A stretch of DNA of 64,000 nucleotides from an uncultured Eubacteriales bacterium (GCA_944349855.1 CALVNS010000008.1:20613-84612), one strand, 5' to 3'. Counted from the stretch's first letter, positions 34,521-43,435 are shown. Notes: generated from the letters alone by a model not told the origin. A program made the numbers and translations.

Positions 34521-35393
34521 ATGCGGATTTCCGCGCACGACGCGCGCTGGGGCGCGCTGCTGGCGGCGCCGACGGTGCTGGGCCTGCTTGCGCTCAACGT
34601 CTATCCGTTCGTGCAGACGCTCGCGCTCAGCTTCTCGCGCACGCAGGCGTTCGGACGCTCCACCTTTGCGGGGCTGGAGAACTACGCGCGCATGTTCGCC
34701 AGCACGGAGTTCTGGCGCGCGACGTGGAACACGGTCTACTTCTGCCTGCTGACCGTGCCCGCAGGCGTGTTGCTCGCGCTCCTGACGGCGGTGCTGCTCA
34801 ATCAGGGCGTGCGCGGCCGGGCGGCGTTTCGGGCGGCGTACTTTCTGCCGATGGTCGTGCCGCCGGCCGCGGTGGCGCTCCTGTGGAAGTGGATGTTCAA
34901 CGCGCGCTACGGCGTGATCAACGCGCTGCTGGGCACGTCCGTGGGCTGGGTGACCGATCCTGCGCTGGTGCTGATCTCCTGCGCGCTGGTGGCGGTGTGG
35001 AGCGCCGTAGGCTACGATGCGGTGCTGCTGCTGGCGGGGCTGCAGGCGATCCCCGCCACATATTACGAGGCCGCGGCGCTGGACGGCGCGTCGGCGGCGC
35101 AGCGGTTCTTCCGCATCACGCTGCCGATGGTGTCGCCCACGCTCTTCTTCGTGGTGATCCTGCGCGCCATGGCCTCGCTGAAGGTGTACGATCTGATCTA
35201 TATGATCGTCGAACAGTCCAACCCCGCGCTGCCCTACGCGCAGTCGCTGATGTATCTGTTTTACCGCGAGGCGTTCATCGCGGGCGACAAGGGCTACGGC
35301 TCGGCGATCGCCGTGTGGACGGTGCTGCTCATCGGCGTGCTGACGCTGTTTCAATTTTCGGCGCAAGGACGCTGGGTTCACTACGATTCCTGA
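34521..35393 (+). CDS. Carbohydrate ABC transporter permease (MalF type)
   Basis: A 290-residue CUT1 permease beginning after GAGGAG at the end of the binding-protein gene. Six hydrophobic segments can be traced from LLAAPTVLGLLALNVYPF on. The EAA loop reads YEAAALDGASAAQRFFRITLPMV. The C-terminus FSAQGRWVHYDS is the normal ending. Start codons 6 and 18 bp upstream are possible, but this ATG is best placed. It pairs with the following MalG-type permease. Confidence 0.9.
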   Translation: MRISAHDARWGALLAAPTVLGLLALNVYPFVQTLALSFSRTQAFGRSTFAGLENYARMFASTEFWRATWNTVYFCLLTVPAGVLLALLTAVLLNQGVRGRAAFRAAYFLPMVVPPAAVALLWKWMFNARYGVINALLGTSVGWVTDPALVLISCALVAVWSAVGYDAVLLLAGLQAIPATYYEAAALDGASAAQRFFRITLPMVSPTLFFVVILRAMASLKVYDLIYMIVEQSNPALPYAQSLMYLFYREAFIAGDKGYGSAIAVWTVLLIGVLTLFQFSAQGRWVHYDS

Positions 35394-35440
35394 CGTCCAG
35401 GCGCCGCAGGCGGGGGCCGCGCCCCCGAGCAAGGAGGACT

Positions 35441-36274
35441 ATGCGCTCGATGGCTTCTGCCCGGCGGAGCGGTCGCGCCGCCGTGTATCTGTTTTTGCTG
35501 CTGGGGACGGCGGCGATGATCGCGCCGTTCGTGTGGATGGTCCTCACCAGCTTCAAGACGGTGGAGGAGAGCATGCGCCTGCCGCCGACATTCCTGCCCC
35601 GCGCGCCCACGGCGCAAAGCTATACCCGCGCGCTCTCGCTGCTGCCCTTTGCGCGGCTGTATCTGAACACAGGGGCGATGATCCTGCTGCGCGTCGCCTG
35701 TGCGGCGGCGTTCAGCTCCATGGCGGGCTACGCGTTTGCGAAGCTGCCGTTTCCCGGCCGCCGGCTCTGCTTTGCGGTCGTGGTGACGCAGCTGATGCTG
35801 CCGCCGCAGATCTTCATCATCCCTCAATACCAGATGCTCGCCGCCCTGCGGCTGACGAATACGCTCTTCGCGCTCGTGTTTCCCGGACTGGTCAGCGCGT
35901 TTGGCACGTTCTTCCTGCGCCAGGCGTTCATGGGCGTGCCCGACGAGCTGCTCGAGGCTGCGCGCCTGGACGGCTGCGGACAGGGCCGCATCTTCGCGCA
36001 GGTGGCGCTGCCGCTGGTGGGCGCGCCGATGGCGGCGCTGGCGGTGTTCACGGCGGTATTCGCCTACGGCGACCTGATGTGGCCGCTGATCTGCAACAGC
36101 GACCTGAACCGCATGACGCTCTCGGCCGGCCTGTCGACGCTGCGCGGCCAGTTCAGCACGAACTTTCCCGTGCTCATGGCGGGTTCCGTGCTCGCCATGG
36201 CGCCGATGGTGGCGCTGTACCTGCTCTTCCAGCGCCAGTTCATCGAGGGCATCGCCATGACCGGCGGCAAATGA
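35441..36274 (+). CDS. Carbohydrate ABC transporter permease (MalG type)
   Basis: A 277-residue CUT1 permease. It begins after AAGGAGG, has a first segment near residues 14-35 (VYLFLLLGTAAMIAPFVWMV) and an EAA loop in LEAARLDGCGQGRIFAQVALPL. The C-terminus EGIAMTGGK is typical. The 47 bp before it include a GC-rich hairpin (GGGGGCCGCGCCCCC) between the two permease genes, which might tune relative expression. As in the other sugar locus, no ATPase gene follows. Confidence 0.9.
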   Translation: MRSMASARRSGRAAVYLFLLLGTAAMIAPFVWMVLTSFKTVEESMRLPPTFLPRAPTAQSYTRALSLLPFARLYLNTGAMILLRVACAAAFSSMAGYAFAKLPFPGRRLCFAVVVTQLMLPPQIFIIPQYQMLAALRLTNTLFALVFPGLVSAFGTFFLRQAFMGVPDELLEAARLDGCGQGRIFAQVALPLVGAPMAALAVFTAVFAYGDLMWPLICNSDLNRMTLSAGLSTLRGQFSTNFPVLMAGSVLAMAPMVALYLLFQRQFIEGIAMTGGK

Positions 36275-36281
36275 AAAGGGC

Positions 36282-36304
36282 GCGCGGGACATTGCGTCCC
36301 GCGC
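36282..36304 (-). terminator. Terminator after the orphan binding-protein gene
   Basis: GCGCGGGAC and GTCCCGCGC arms, followed leftward by GCCCTTTTC. It lies between two convergent genes and mainly suits the leftward one. Confidence 0.6.
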
Positions 36305-36321
36305 ACCTGCGCTTGGATCTT

Positions 36322-37482
36322 TCAGAACGCCGCCTCCAGCACAGAGGCCGCGCTCGCGCTGCCGGTCAGCACGTCCGGCAGCTCCGCCATCCAGGCGTAA
36401 AAGCCGTCGCCGGCCACGTCCATCAGCGAACGGGCGAGCACCGGCGCGCCCTGCGTCAGCGTGCGGGCGCTGTCCAGCAGCCGGCCGGAGAACGCATAGG
36501 ACAGCGCCCCGGCGTTCTCGCCCGTGAGCAGCGCCTGCACCAGCGACACGGCGGCCTCGCGGCGCGCGTCGTCCTCCCAGGCGGCGCGCGTGATGTAGCA
36601 GCCCATCGTCACGGCGCCAACCAGCGCGCCCTCGACCGCGCCCTCACCATAGGCCGGCATCGCCAGCACGATCGTCGTCTCCATCTGCTCCACCGGGATC
36701 GACGAGCCGAGCCACTCGCCGCTCACGCGCATGGCGGCCTCGTGCTCCACGAAGCGGCGCTCCGCCTCGCCGTCGGACACCGTCAGCGCGTCCGCGCCGA
36801 ACGCGCCCGCGTCATACAGCTCGCGCAGCATGTCCATGCCGCGCGCATAGCTGGCGGGCACGCCCTGCGTCGGGTCGGCCGCGCGGTCCGCCGGGTCGCC
36901 GGCGGCGAGCACCGCGCAGTCGACCAGATCGTGCGGCCAGTCGGCCAGAGCGTTGGAGATCGGGATCACGCCCAGCTCCTGGAACTTGCGCACCGCCTCC
37001 AGCAGCTGCTGCCAGGTCGTGGGCAGGGCGACGCCGTTGCTCTCAAAGAGATCGGCATTCACATACAGCGCGACGAACGTATAGCGCATGGGCAGCGCGT
37101 AGACGTTGCCGTCGGCCATCTTCAGGCTGTCAGGCACGGGCAGCGCCAAGTCCGGATACTGCGCGGCGATCTCGCTGACCGGCACAAACTGCGCGGCCAT
37201 GTCGTCCGTGAAGTTGGCCGGCGGATAGAACACCACGTCCAGCGTGCCGCGGTTGAGGCCGTCGCTGACGGCGGTCATCCAGGTCTCGTCAGGCAGGGCC
37301 GAGGAATCGTCGACCATGTTGCCCGTCGCCTGCTCCCAGGCGGCCAGCGCGTCGACGTAGGCCTGCGCCGCAAAGTCATAATCGGCAAACGGCGAGGTCG
37401 TGTTCAGCGTCAGACCGTCGGCCAGGGCGCCGGCCGGCAGCAGCAGGCACAGCGCGAGCAGCGTTGCCAGAAACTTCTTCAT
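36322..37482 (-). CDS. Orphan extracellular solute-binding protein
   Basis: A 386-residue secreted protein with a signal peptide (MKKFLATLLALCLLLPAGALA) and no lipobox. The mature part carries family 1 SBP features: QAYVDALAAWEQATGNMV, LDVVFYPPANFTDDMA, YALPMRYTFVALYVNADLF and PTTWQQLLEAVRKFQELG. It follows the PBP gene by 54 bp on the same strand and is convergent with the permease operon, so it has no transporter of its own. It may supply the importer next door or a sensor. AAGGGGG precedes the ATG at wide spacing. Confidence 0.75.
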   Translation of the reverse strand: MKKFLATLLALCLLLPAGALADGLTLNTTSPFADYDFAAQAYVDALAAWEQATGNMVDDSSALPDETWMTAVSDGLNRGTLDVVFYPPANFTDDMAAQFVPVSEIAAQYPDLALPVPDSLKMADGNVYALPMRYTFVALYVNADLFESNGVALPTTWQQLLEAVRKFQELGVIPISNALADWPHDLVDCAVLAAGDPADRAADPTQGVPASYARGMDMLRELYDAGAFGADALTVSDGEAERRFVEHEAAMRVSGEWLGSSIPVEQMETTIVLAMPAYGEGAVEGALVGAVTMGCYITRAAWEDDARREAAVSLVQALLTGENAGALSYAFSGRLLDSARTLTQGAPVLARSLMDVAGDGFYAWMAELPDVLTGSASAASVLEAAF

Positions 37483-37536
37483 ACAGATAAACCCCCTTGT
37501 CTTCTTGTCAATTGATTCATGAAAGCCCTTGCGGGC

Positions 37537-38949
37537 TCACAAGCCCAGTGAAATGGCCTTTTCCAGCGCGATCCTGGCCAGCGGCGCCGCGACGGAGCCG
37601 CCCGAACCGCCAAATTCGACCACCACGGCCACGGCCAACGGGTGCTCATCGTCCTGCACGAAGCCGGCAAACCACGCGTGCGTGTCGATCGTCTTGTCGT
37701 CGGAAGCCTCCGCGCTGCCGGTCTTGCCGCCCACGCGGTAGCCGGAGATCGCGGCCTGACGCGCCGTGCCGCCCTGCACCGTGGTGACCATATAGTCGGC
37801 GATGATCTGCGCGACCTGCGGGGTCATCGCCTCGGCGTAGACCGCGCTGCCCGACAGGCGGCTGCGCGTCTGCCCCTGCGGGGTGACGACCGCCTTGAGC
37901 AGCCGCGGCTCCATCATCTGGCCGTCGTTGGCCACGGCCCCGGCGATCATGGCCATGTGCAGCGGCGTGACCAGCACGCGGCCCTGACCCACGCCCGACC
38001 AGGCGAGGTCATCCAGGCTCTTGTCGTCGATGGGATAGCTGGAGTTGTAGACGACCAGATCGCGGAACAGGAAGTTGTCGTTAAATCCCATGGTCTGCGC
38101 GGTCAGTCCGAGCGTCTGATAGCCCAGATCCAGCGCCAGGGATGCGAAGACGTTGTTGCAGCTGTTGGAGAACGCCTGCACGAGCGTCTGCTCGCCATGC
38201 ACGGCATCGCCCGCGTCGGTGACGACGGAGCGGTCAACCGCCAGTTGGCCGGTGCACAGGAACGTGCGCTCCTCCACCCCTGGCATCGAAGAGAGCGCCG
38301 AGGCCAGCGTCACAATCTTGAATACCGAGCCTGGCGGGTACAGGCCCTGCGTCGCGCGGTTGACCAGCGCCCCCGCCTCCTCGTTGGCCAGCGCCTCGTC
38401 CATGTTCTCCGGGTCAAAGTCGCCCTTGGAGACCATCGCGAGCACGTCGCCCGTTCGGTAGTTGAGCACGACCACCGCGCCCAGGCGGCCCTCGGGAAAC
38501 GCCTCGGCGATCGTGCGCGACAGCTCCGCGCTGATCGTCAGCTGAATGTCGTCCCCGCGCTGCTGCTGCCCACGGATGACGTCCGCCAGGCGCTCCAGCA
38601 CGTTGGAGTTGAACCCGAGCAGATACTGCGCGTGGAACGTCTCCACGCCGTTGGCGACCTTCGCGCCGTCGTCGCCGACGACGTGCGAGACCGCGCGGCG
38701 CGTCGCCTCGTCCTGGGCGTAGTGGCGCTCGCCCGCCGCATCCGTGTAGGCGAGCACCTCGCCCGCCGCGTCCGTGATCGTGCCGGCGATGACCGACTGC
38801 TTTTTGGAGCTGATGCGCGTGTTGTACGGATTGGCGAACCAGCGCCCGCCGTAGAAGTAGGTCGAGTAGCAGAAGTAGAGCATCCACAGGCCGAACAGGC
38901 CCATCAGGCACAGCCCGACGAGGCGGATGTGGCGGCGAAGCTCCTTCAC
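37537..38949 (-). CDS. Class B penicillin-binding protein (PbpA/FtsI-like transpeptidase)
   Basis: A 470-residue cell-wall transpeptidase. An N-terminal membrane anchor (LVGLCLMGLFGLWMLYF) is followed by a short dimerisation region and the penicillin-binding fold: SxxK as PPGSVFKIVT, SxN as FSNSCNN, and KTG as GGKTGSAE. It links peptide stems outside the membrane and works with the SEDS protein encoded just upstream. The GTG start overlaps the SEDS stop (GTGA), with GAGGAGGCGGG at good distance. A longer frame through the SEDS gene is a shadow. The FHA-SEDS-PBP order is common in Clostridia and Actinobacteria. Confidence 0.92.
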   Translation of the reverse strand: MKELRRHIRLVGLCLMGLFGLWMLYFCYSTYFYGGRWFANPYNTRISSKKQSVIAGTITDAAGEVLAYTDAAGERHYAQDEATRRAVSHVVGDDGAKVANGVETFHAQYLLGFNSNVLERLADVIRGQQQRGDDIQLTISAELSRTIAEAFPEGRLGAVVVLNYRTGDVLAMVSKGDFDPENMDEALANEEAGALVNRATQGLYPPGSVFKIVTLASALSSMPGVEERTFLCTGQLAVDRSVVTDAGDAVHGEQTLVQAFSNSCNNVFASLALDLGYQTLGLTAQTMGFNDNFLFRDLVVYNSSYPIDDKSLDDLAWSGVGQGRVLVTPLHMAMIAGAVANDGQMMEPRLLKAVVTPQGQTRSRLSGSAVYAEAMTPQVAQIIADYMVTTVQGGTARQAAISGYRVGGKTGSAEASDDKTIDTHAWFAGFVQDDEHPLAVAVVVEFGGSGGSVAAPLARIALEKAISLGL

Positions 38950-40223
38950 GAAACGCCCGCCTCCTCCCGCGCGCCGGTCATCTCGATGTCCTTGGCCAGG
39001 TCCTCGCGCACGCGCGAGGAGATGCCCTGCAAAAAGCCCATCAGGCCCATGCAGGAGACCATCGACGTGCCGCCGTAGCTGATGAAGGGCATCGTGATGC
39101 CCGTGAGTGGGATGAGCTTGATCACACCGCCGATGATCACGAACGTCTGCACGCCCAGCAGCGCCGCGCAGCCCAGCGCCAGCAGCGCCAGGAACGAGCG
39201 CCTCGCGCGCAGCGCCAGGGACAGGCCGCGCAGCATGATCAGCACGTAGACCGCCACCACGCACACGCCAAACGCGATGCCGAACTGCTCGCAGATCACC
39301 GCGAACACGAAGTCCGTGTAGTATGCCGGGATGACGCGCGGCTCGCCCAGCCCCAGGCCCACGCCCAGCAGGCCGCCCGAGCCGATGGCCAGCAGCGCCT
39401 GGATGATCTGATAGCCGCTGCCCAGCGCGTCCGACCAGGGATTGCGCCACATGGCCACGCGCACCTTGACGTGCGCGAACATGTTGTAGCCGACCACCGC
39501 CGCGCCCGCGCCGCCGCCCATGGCCAGCACGGTCAGCGGCACGTTGCCCGACGCCGCGTAAAAGAGGATCAGCGCCGTGAAGTAATACATCAACGCCGTG
39601 CCCAGATCGCGCTGGAGCATGAGCAGCAGCAGGCATCCGCCCGTGAAGACGATGGCGGGCATCATCTGCAGGAACGTGCGGTGCGCGCTGAAGAAGTAGG
39701 CCAGCACGACCACGAGCATGAGCTTGACGACCTCCGAGGGCTGAAAGCTGCCCAGCCACGGCACCGACACCCAGTTTTTCGCGCCGTTTTGCCACGAGCC
39801 GAACGCCAGCGGCAGCACCAGCAGCGCAAGCCCCGCCGGGATGATCAGCCAGCACAGCGCGCGCCAGGAGCGCACATGGCGCACCAGCAGGATACATACC
39901 GCCATCGCCACGAGTCCCAGCGCGTAAAACATGGCCTGGCGCACGCCGCGATCCGGCACCATGCTGAACAGAATGACCACGCCCACGCCGCACAGGAAGT
40001 TCATCAGCGCCATGAGCAGGCGGTCCGCATGCAGGAACTTGGGCAAGATCAGCGTGGAGAACCAGCACAGCGCCGGCATGCACAGCGCCAGCCCCAGCGC
40101 CTGCAGCGCCTCGGTCTCCTGCCGCTCGGGATGCAGCGCGACGAGCAGGAACGCCAGCATCTCAAAGAGCATGATCACCGCTACCAGCGAACGGATCGGG
40201 GTCCTCACGGGCCGCTTCCTCAC
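38946..40223 (-). CDS. SEDS-family peptidoglycan polymerase (FtsW/RodA type)
   Basis: A 425-residue polytopic membrane protein with about ten hydrophobic segments. The SEDS signature is seen in GAKNWVSVPWLGSFQPSEVVKLM, in LMLQRDLGTAL, and near the end in PLTGITMPFISYGGTSMVSC. SEDS proteins polymerise lipid II into glycan strands with a partner class B PBP, here the next gene. Whether it serves division or elongation cannot be told. The GTG start is backed by AAGGAGG at 6 nt. Confidence 0.92.
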   Translation of the reverse strand: MRKRPVRTPIRSLVAVIMLFEMLAFLLVALHPERQETEALQALGLALCMPALCWFSTLILPKFLHADRLLMALMNFLCGVGVVILFSMVPDRGVRQAMFYALGLVAMAVCILLVRHVRSWRALCWLIIPAGLALLVLPLAFGSWQNGAKNWVSVPWLGSFQPSEVVKLMLVVVLAYFFSAHRTFLQMMPAIVFTGGCLLLLMLQRDLGTALMYYFTALILFYAASGNVPLTVLAMGGGAGAAVVGYNMFAHVKVRVAMWRNPWSDALGSGYQIIQALLAIGSGGLLGVGLGLGEPRVIPAYYTDFVFAVICEQFGIAFGVCVVAVYVLIMLRGLSLALRARRSFLALLALGCAALLGVQTFVIIGGVIKLIPLTGITMPFISYGGTSMVSCMGLMGFLQGISSRVREDLAKDIEMTGAREEAGVS

Positions 40224-40269
40224 GCGCCGCGCCTCCTTTCCTTAAAATACCGGCAGGAACCACGCCTGC

Positions 40270-40986
40270 TCACTTCTTCTTTCCGGAGCGGCCGGGCCGG
40301 GCCGGACGCCTCTCCTCCCCGTCGCCGGGGCCTTCCTCCGGCGCGTCGTCCGTCCGCCTGCGCCGGGACGTCCCTGGCGGAAGCTCGCCCTCCGGGCTGC
40401 GCGAGGCGCCCTGTCGCGCCGGCGCTTCCGACGATTCCTCCTTGTGCCGCCCCGCGCGGCCTTTGCGTCCCGGACGCCTGCGGCGGCTCGCACGCCTGCG
40501 CGCCTCGGGCGTCACATACGGCTCGCCGTCGGCATCCAGCGCACCCAGCAGTTCCACGCCCGAGAACAGCCGCAGCTGCAGCATCACCTCGCCCGCCGTC
40601 ACGGTCGCGCCATGCAGCAGCACCGCCTCTTCGCCCGCGCCCACGGACGTGCCATCCACGTGGAAGCCCTCGGGATCTGCAGGCACCATGTGCAGCCCGT
40701 CTCGCTCCAGCCAGAAGATCGCCGCCCGCGCCGGCACGCTCGGGTGCAACACGCACACATCGCACGCCCGCGCGCTGCCCAACGTTCCCTCGCAGGGCAG
40801 GCGGATCTCATCCCCCGCGTCCAGCCGGCGGCTCTCGCCGCTCATCACATAAAACGCGCCGATGTAGCCGGCGTCCGGCAGTCTGCGCATCGTCTGACGC
40901 CGCAGGCGCGCGTCGCGCAGCATCCAGCGCAACGCCTTGAGCACCACCGCCAGCGCCAGCAGGAGAAACACGTAGCGCATGCTCAT
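40270..40986 (-). CDS. FHA-domain protein with N-terminal membrane anchor
   Basis: A 238-residue protein. Residues 4-20 form one membrane segment (RYVFLLLALAVVLKALRW), then an FHA-like fold from about residue 55 (LGSARACDVCVLHPSVPARAAIFWLERDG, with the usual histidine/serine region altered). The last 85 residues are Arg/Lys-rich and low-complexity, ending in RSGKKK. FHA domains read phosphothreonine, so a Ser/Thr kinase partner is likely elsewhere. It starts the FHA-SEDS-PBP operon, suggesting phospho-control of wall synthesis. The ribosome-binding site is weak, so the exact start is less sure. Confidence 0.75.
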   Translation of the reverse strand: MSMRYVFLLLALAVVLKALRWMLRDARLRRQTMRRLPDAGYIGAFYVMSGESRRLDAGDEIRLPCEGTLGSARACDVCVLHPSVPARAAIFWLERDGLHMVPADPEGFHVDGTSVGAGEEAVLLHGATVTAGEVMLQLRLFSGVELLGALDADGEPYVTPEARRRASRRRRPGRKGRAGRHKEESSEAPARQGASRSPEGELPPGTSRRRRTDDAPEEGPGDGEERRPARPGRSGKKK

Positions 40987-41073
40987 CGACGCGATCTCAT
41001 ACCATGCTTCCGTCAGAGCGTATCGCTCCCTTCAGGGAATCTTCGGGGCGCGCGTCCGCGCCCTGTTCGCTCT

Positions 41074-41079
41074 ATTATA
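41074..41079 (-). promoter_or_regulatory. -10 element of the FHA-SEDS-PBP operon
   Basis: A consensus TATAAT on the complement, about 90 bp before the FHA-protein start; the -35 (GCTGTG at 17 bp) is poor. The leader is 80-90 nt. Confidence 0.45.
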
Positions 41080-41149
41080 CCATAAAGACGAACGAACACA
41101 GCCGAAGCATGCGCCCCGAATGCAAAAATATCAAAAAAGCGGAAGGCGC

Positions 41150-41175
41150 AAAAAAAGGCCCCCGAAGGGGCCTTT
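41150..41175 (-). terminator. Terminator after rubrerythrin
   Basis: AAGGCCCC and GGGGCCTT arms around a 4-nt loop, followed leftward by seven T residues, 12 bp past the stop. Confidence 0.88.
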
Positions 41176-41186
41176 GTGCGTTTGTA

Positions 41187-41723
41187 TCAGTAATTCTTCG
41201 CCAGGATCTGGAAGAAGGACTGCGGGTGCGAGCACACCGGGCAGACCTCAGGCGCCTTCTTGCCCACGACGATGTGGCCGCAGTTTGCGCACTGCCAGAT
41301 CTGCTCGCCGTCGCGCGAGAAGACGATGCCCTCCTCCACATTGGACAGCAGCTTGCGGTAGCGCTCCTCGTGCGCCTTCTCAATGCGTGCCACCTGCTCA
41401 AACAGCAGCGCAATGCGGTCAAAGCCCTCCTCGCGCGCCGTCTTGGCAAAGCCGTCGTACATGTCCGTCCACTCGTAGTTCTCGCCCTGCGCGGCGTCCA
41501 GCAGGTTCTCCGGCGTGGAGGGAACGCCGTCATGCAGCAGCTTGAACCAGATCTTCGCGTGCTCCTTTTCGTTGCGCGACGTCTCCAGGAACAGATCCGC
41601 GATCTGCTCATAGCCGTCCTTGCGCGCCTTGGAGGCATAGTACTGGTACTTGGTGTGCGCCTGGCTCTCGCCGGCAAAAGCGGCCATCAGATTTGCATAC
41701 GTCTTGCTGCCCTTGAGTTCCAT
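41187..41723 (-). CDS. rbr: Rubrerythrin
   Basis: A 178-residue iron protein that reduces hydrogen peroxide in anaerobes. The N-terminal four-helix diiron domain shows the E-x-x-H ligand motifs ([34 protein letters not shown]), and the C-terminal rubredoxin domain has two Cys-x-x-Cys pairs in [28 protein letters not shown] precedes the ATG. It is a single-gene unit with a near-consensus promoter and a Fur/PerR-type operator just downstream of it, fitting oxidative-stress control. Confidence 0.95.
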   Translation of the reverse strand: MELKGSKTYANLMAAFAGESQAHTKYQYYASKARKDGYEQIADLFLETSRNEKEHAKIWFKLLHDGVPSTPENLLDAAQGENYEWTDMYDGFAKTAREEGFDRIALLFEQVARIEKAHEERYRKLLSNVEEGIVFSRDGEQIWQCANCGHIVVGKKAPEVCPVCSHPQSFFQILAKNY

Positions 41724-41781
41724 CGTTCATTCCCTCTTTCCTTGTTTATGATGCGCTTTGCACCATTGGATTCTTAAAATG

Positions 41782-41796
41782 TGAGAATTATTCTCA
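41782..41796. promoter_or_regulatory. Fur-family (Fur/PerR-like) operator at the rubrerythrin promoter
   Basis: TGAGAAT-T-ATTCTCA is a perfect 7-1-7 inverted repeat, matching the layout of the Fur/PerR boxes (TGATAAT-N-ATTATCA type). It lies at about +5 to +19 of the predicted transcript, a typical repressor position. Peroxide control by PerR is the natural reading for rubrerythrin. Confidence 0.7.
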
Positions 41797-41807
41797 TTTA
41801 TGAATAC

Positions 41808-41836
41808 AGTATAGCTCGATTTTGCCCAATTGTCAA
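41808..41836 (-). promoter_or_regulatory. Promoter of rubrerythrin
   Basis: On the complement, TTGACA (41831-41836) and TATACT (41808-41813) with exactly 17 bp between. Confidence 0.85.
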
Positions 41837-41957
41837 GAAAAAAATCGAGAATTTTTCAGAAATCTTTTGCCCTTTGGGCGTGCCGGACTTGCAAGAGCGC
41901 ACGGGCTGTGATAAGATGCGCAGGGAGATTCCCATCAGTCCGGAGGAGGTGCGCCGC

Positions 41958-42683
41958 TTGCAGACGATCGCGGTCATTCACACGGCGTTTGAGGAAAAGT
42001 TCGGCATTCCCCGCCAGAGCGGCCTGGTGGATGCCCTGCGCGGCGAGATCGTCTTCGAGCGGGCGTTTCGCCAGCCGGAGGCGGTGCGCGGCCTGGAGGC
42101 GTACTCGCACATCTGGCTGATCTGGCGTTTTTCGCAGGCGCAGCGCGACGGCTGGACGGCGACGGTGCGTCCGCCCCGGCTGGGCGGCAACGCGCGCGTG
42201 GGCGTGTTTGCCACGCGCTCGCCGTTTCGCCCCAACGCAATCGGGCTCTCGTCGGTGCGCCTGGAGCGCGTCGAGCTGGACCCGGCGCGCGGGCCGGTGC
42301 TGCACGTGCGCGGCGCGGATCTGCTGGACGGCACGCCCATCCTGGACATCAAGCCCTATCTGCCCTTCACCGACAGCCACCCGGACGCCGCCTGCGGCTT
42401 TGCCGCGCAGACGCAGGGGCACGCGCTGCAGGTGGACTTTCCGCCCGAGCTGCTCTCACGCGTGCCCGAGTCGGACCGGGAGGCGCTGCTGGGCGTGCTC
42501 GCGCAGGACCCGCGCCCCTCATATCAGGCGGATCCGACGCGCGCATACGGCGTGGCCTTCTCAGGGCGCAACGTGCGCTTTACCGTCGAGGGCACGCGCC
42601 TGAAGGTGTTTGACGTGGAGCCGCTGCCGCCCCGCGCGGGCGCCTGCGAAGCGGCGCGTCCGGAGGCTGCGCCCAAGCCATAA
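41958..42683 (+). CDS. trmO: TrmO-family tRNA (t6A37) methyltransferase (TsaA/YaeB)
   Basis: A 241-residue protein of the UPF0066/TrmO family, which methylates N6-threonylcarbamoyladenosine at tRNA position 37 using SAM. Visible signatures are AVIHTAFEEKFGIPRQSGLV, LEAYSHIWLIWRFSQ, RVGVFATRSPFRPNAIGLSSVRLERV and LDIKPYLPFTDSHPDA. The TTG at 41958 is preferred since GGAGGAGGTG sits 6 nt before it and the family normally starts at this point. An earlier ATG at 41916 has no ribosome-binding site and overlaps a likely TTGCAA-17-TAAGAT promoter. It is divergent from rubrerythrin. Confidence 0.82.
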   Translation: MQTIAVIHTAFEEKFGIPRQSGLVDALRGEIVFERAFRQPEAVRGLEAYSHIWLIWRFSQAQRDGWTATVRPPRLGGNARVGVFATRSPFRPNAIGLSSVRLERVELDPARGPVLHVRGADLLDGTPILDIKPYLPFTDSHPDAACGFAAQTQGHALQVDFPPELLSRVPESDREALLGVLAQDPRPSYQADPTRAYGVAFSGRNVRFTVEGTRLKVFDVEPLPPRAGACEAARPEAAPKP

Positions 42684-42811
42684 TGTCCACCCGCCCGGGC
42701 CGCTGAACGCGCCGGCGGCACGCCGTCAAAACGCGCGACCAAAACATGCGACCAAAACGCGCTACTAAAAGAGAAAGACAAAGACGCCCCACACGAGAGA
42801 GGAGGAACCCC

Positions 42812-43435
42812 ATGCCGGATTTCACGTATGCCTGTCTGCCCCGGCGGGCGGACGGCCTGCCCGCGCCCGAGGACGCCGTCTGGGACGGCCTGCCCGAGAT
42901 GGAGCTCGTGCGCACCGAGACGGGCGAAGCCCCCGCGCTGCGCACGCGCGTGCGCGCATTTTATGACCCGCAGGCGGCGATGCTGTACCTTCGCTTTTTG
43001 TGCGAGGACGACGAGATCCTTTCGGATTACGCCCACCGCGACGACCCGATCTACAACCAGGACGTGCTCGAGGTCTTCCTGTGCGATGCGGGCGATCCCC
43101 ACCGCTACAAGGAATTCGAGGTCAGCCCGCGCAACGTCCAATTTGACGCGGACATCCGCTATCACGGCCCGCACGACACGACGGTCGGCCTTTCGTGGGA
43201 CCTGACGGGCTGGCAGACGCGCACGCATTGGGCGCCGGATGCAAAGCGCCTGTGCTCGGTGTGGCGCATGTCGCTGTCCGGCATGGACCATGCGCCGCAG
43301 CCGGGCGAGCGCTGGCGGATGAACGTATACCGCATCGACCACAGCGCGCGCGGCATGGAGCTGAGCGCCTGGTCGCCCACGGGCGAGCCGAACTTTCACG
43401 TGCCGGAACGCTTCGGATGGCTGATATTTCGATAA
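42812..43435 (+). CDS. CBM9-like carbohydrate-binding protein
   Basis: A 207-residue protein resembling stand-alone family 9-like carbohydrate-binding modules: a beta-rich fold with FYDPQAAMLYLRFLCEDDEI, QDVLEVFLCDAGDPHRYKEFEVSPRN, and a C-terminal GERWRMNVYRIDH, ending in PNFHVPERFGWLIF. No signal peptide is present, so the protein seems intracellular or exported by an unusual route. GAGAGAGGAGG precedes the ATG. In the 100 bp upstream the word GACCAAAAC is repeated at short intervals. A strong terminator follows 115 bp past the stop. Role unknown. Confidence 0.7.
   Translation: MPDFTYACLPRRADGLPAPEDAVWDGLPEMELVRTETGEAPALRTRVRAFYDPQAAMLYLRFLCEDDEILSDYAHRDDPIYNQDVLEVFLCDAGDPHRYKEFEVSPRNVQFDADIRYHGPHDTTVGLSWDLTGWQTRTHWAPDAKRLCSVWRMSLSGMDHAPQPGERWRMNVYRIDHSARGMELSAWSPTGEPNFHVPERFGWLIFR

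Noticed and set aside
37483-37511. A TTGACA-17-TATCTG promoter for the orphan binding-protein gene
   Set aside because: Transcription would start inside the coding region beyond the chosen ATG, so it cannot supply this start.
37537-40083. A fused 848-residue PBP reading through the SEDS gene
   Set aside because: The N-terminal half is Arg/Ala/Gly-rich shadow of the SEDS gene; the GTG at 38949 with a good ribosome-binding site gives a normal class B PBP.
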